Part shown: in pieces, positions 7,369 through 8,269 of the stretch
Numbering within the stretch: the stretch's first letter is position 1
Layout: each line of letters starts with the position of its first letter
Assembly: GCA_021821225.1 (NCBI GenBank)
Contig: JAKACR010000117.1
Coordinates: 1 to 8,269, forward strand
Direction of reading: 5' to 3'
From: Bacillota bacterium
GTDB lineage: Bacteria > Bacillota > Bacilli > Alicyclobacillales > SLC66
DNA length: 8,269 nt
Notes under the pieces: model-generated
What the model was told of the DNA's origin: nothing
Databases searched by the model: none
What the model saw: the letters and a program-made list of their open reading frames with translations, nothing else
Translations under genes and position numbers: made by a program

Positions 7369-7408
7369 AACACCCATGCCCGTGCGGAGCACAAGATTAT
7401 CATAAAAA

Positions 7409-7434
7409 AGCCTGTTCAAAAAGGGGGCAGGTAA
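7409..7434 (+). repeat. Dispersed repeat copy D (core GTTCAAAAAGG)
   Basis: This is the left end of the 194-bp element. It shares the core and the following GGGGNCAG with copy B, but diverges from the other copies after that. Confidence 0.6.
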
Positions 7435-7608
7435 GATCCACGCAGTGCAATGGGACATGGGATCACCCAAATTTCAGAAGGCGCCATGATCCCATGTCCC
7501 CTTGGAAGCAGCCAGAAATGCGGACCGAGTGTACGTTTTTGGGTACGTAAGGGAGCATTTCTGGCGATGACGCCGCAATGCGCCGGGGAGTTCTGGCCCC
7601 TTTTTGAA
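7415..7608. mobile_element. 194-bp non-coding element with 16-bp terminal inverted repeats (MITE-like)
   Basis: The ends TTCAAAAAGGGGGCAG (7415-7430) and the complement of CTGGCCCCTTTTTGAA (7593-7608) match at 15 of 16 positions. Inside are two more perfect inverted repeats: GGGACATGGGATCA (7452-7465) with 7487-7500, and GCCAGAAATGC (7511-7521) with 7555-7565. At the same distance inside each end lies a related CAGTGC/CATTGC motif. It has no coding capacity, so if mobile it would depend on a transposase elsewhere. No target-site duplication is obvious. Confidence 0.6.
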
Positions 7609-7614
7609 TAACCT
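7589..7614 (-). repeat. Dispersed repeat copy B (core ATTCAAAAAGG)
   Basis: This is the right end of the 194-bp element, inverted relative to copy D. Like copy A at 4719-4744 it is preceded by TTTTAGAG and followed by GAACT, which shows that A and B derive from the same ancestral sequence. Confidence 0.6.
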
Positions 7615-7665
7615 CTAAAAATGGCCGAACGGCTATTTTCTCATCAAAACACCAGCCGTTGGGCC
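7613..7665 (-). terminator. Intrinsic terminator of the APC permease gene
   Basis: GGCCCAACGGCT (7665-7654) pairs with AGCCGTTCGGCC (7634-7623) in 11 of 12 positions around a 19-nt loop, and ATTTTTA follows. It starts 35 nt after the permease stop codon, so the permease unit should end here and the urease operon needs its own promoter. Confidence 0.8.
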
Positions 7666-7700
7666 GGGATGTCAGGCCACCCCCGATGTCCCGGAGGGCT

Positions 7701-8269
7701 TTACACATGTCCCCTTGTCTCAGCCCCGCGCATCCGCGAGTTCTGCCCATTTTCCTCTTCATGGCGAAAGACATGCGTCGTCGAATCGCCGCGGCGGGGC
7801 AGCGCCATGAAAACCAAACCGAAAGCCACGCCCGCCGCAATGACCGCGTCCAGCCACGGTGCGACCAGGCCGGGGCCGAAACGCAAAAAGGCAATCATCA
7901 CGCAGGCCAGGTACACGGCCGCAAAGAGGGCGCCGAATTTCATGAACCTGTGCGAATGGCGCCCCAGGCGGTGCGGCGTCAGGTCGTGGATTCGCCACAG
8001 AAAGACGGTCGCGGTCAAATTGTCGAGCGCGAACTCAAGCGTGAGAAAAAAGCCGGCGCTCGCCAGAACGGCGCTGAAAAATGTGTTCAAAGAAGTCGCG
8101 AACAGTTGCAAACCAAGTACGAGCCACCCCCCCCAGAGCACCGTCCAGGTTGCGAACGCCGGGGCGCCATGCGGATTCACCCGCGCGAAGCGCCGCGGGA
8201 GCAGCCGGTCGCGTCCCATGGAATACAACGCCCGCGTGAGGATGAAGCTGGTCAGCCACAGCGACCCCG
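7701..8269 (-). CDS. APC-superfamily amino acid permease (C-terminal part, cut by window edge)
   Basis: The frame is open to the right edge, so the start is missing and 188 residues of the C-terminal part are seen. The segment SLWLTSFILTRALYSMGRDR followed by LLPRRFARVNPHGAP is the conserved cytoplasmic-loop region of APC (AA_permease) transporters after a membrane helix. Four further hydrophobic segments follow (around ATWTVLWGGWLVLGLQLF, TFFSAVLASAGFFLTLEFAL, GALFAAVYLACVMIAFL and WLDAVIAAGVAFGLVFMAL), then a charged cytoplasmic tail. Substrates of the family are amino acids or amines, and this one cannot be specified. Being next to urease might fit nitrogen supply, but a terminator separates the two. 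The last codons (RGHV) and stop lie in sequence similar to the arm of the 126-bp palindrome, so the natural C-terminus may have been altered by a repeat. Confidence 0.85.
   Translation of the reverse strand, partial: GSLWLTSFILTRALYSMGRDRLLPRRFARVNPHGAPAFATWTVLWGGWLVLGLQLFATSLNTFFSAVLASAGFFLTLEFALDNLTATVFLWRIHDLTPHRLGRHSHRFMKFGALFAAVYLACVMIAFLRFGPGLVAPWLDAVIAAGVAFGLVFMALPRRGDSTTHVFRHEEENGQNSRMRGAETRGHV

Larger units (their letters stand above)
7215..7700. other. Non-coding region between the permease and urease operon
   Basis: No credible gene is seen here. It contains, from the permease side, the intrinsic terminator (7613-7665), a 194-bp inverted-repeat element (7415-7608), a short AT-rich stretch with a run of T on the minus strand (7395-7410), the 126-bp palindrome (7243-7368), and the ureA ribosome binding site. 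Nearly all of it is thus repeat or secondary-structure sequence. Confidence 0.7.

Noticed and set aside
7347..7550. A 67-codon plus-strand frame upstream of ureA
   Set aside because: It lies across the palindrome arm and the 194-bp repeat element, with no ribosome binding site or recognisable features.
7463..7894. A 143-codon minus-strand frame overlapping the permease 3' end
   Set aside because: It is in another frame of the permease gene and runs through the terminator and repeat element; the translation has no family character.

Overview
The window reads almost entirely on the minus strand and carries a urease gene cluster between two transport loci. From right to left: the 3' part of an APC-superfamily amino acid permease gene (cut by the right edge) with a good intrinsic terminator; about 490 bp of non-coding DNA built from two palindromic, MITE-like elements; the urease operon ureA - ureBC (beta and alpha subunits fused in one reading frame) - ureF - ureG - ureD; a 319-bp gap with a promoter and structured leader; a family 5 (oligopeptide/nickel type) ABC-transporter solute-binding protein gene; and the first 31 codons of an OppB/DppB-type permease gene cut by the left edge.

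The gene order, the strong purine-rich ribosome binding sites, the GTG/TTG starts and the Bacillus-like urease protein sequences suggest a moderately GC-rich member of the Firmicutes (Bacillota), perhaps near Alicyclobacillus or Kyrpidia. That placement is inference and weak. The solute-binding protein gene and its leader are visibly more AT-rich than the urease genes.

The urease genes form one logical unit. UreA and the UreB-UreC fusion are the apoenzyme, with every metal-ligand and catalytic residue I looked for in place. UreD, UreF and UreG form the maturation complex that delivers Ni2+. The nickel chaperone gene ureE, usually between ureC and ureF in Bacillus-type operons, is absent from the window.

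The most unusual points are: (1) the beta-alpha fusion; (2) a short dispersed repeat (core GTTCAAAAAGG) present as two inward-facing inverted pairs, one around ureF and one around a 194-bp non-coding element; (3) a separate 126-bp near-perfect palindrome just upstream of ureA that may hold the operon promoter; (4) a 24-bp tandem repeat inside the 5' end of ureD, where a TTG with an excellent ribosome binding site gives an alternative start; and (5) extra low-complexity segments in all the urease proteins. I found no evidence of a wholly new system such as defence, CRISPR or phage; the novelty lies in the architecture and repeats of a known one.
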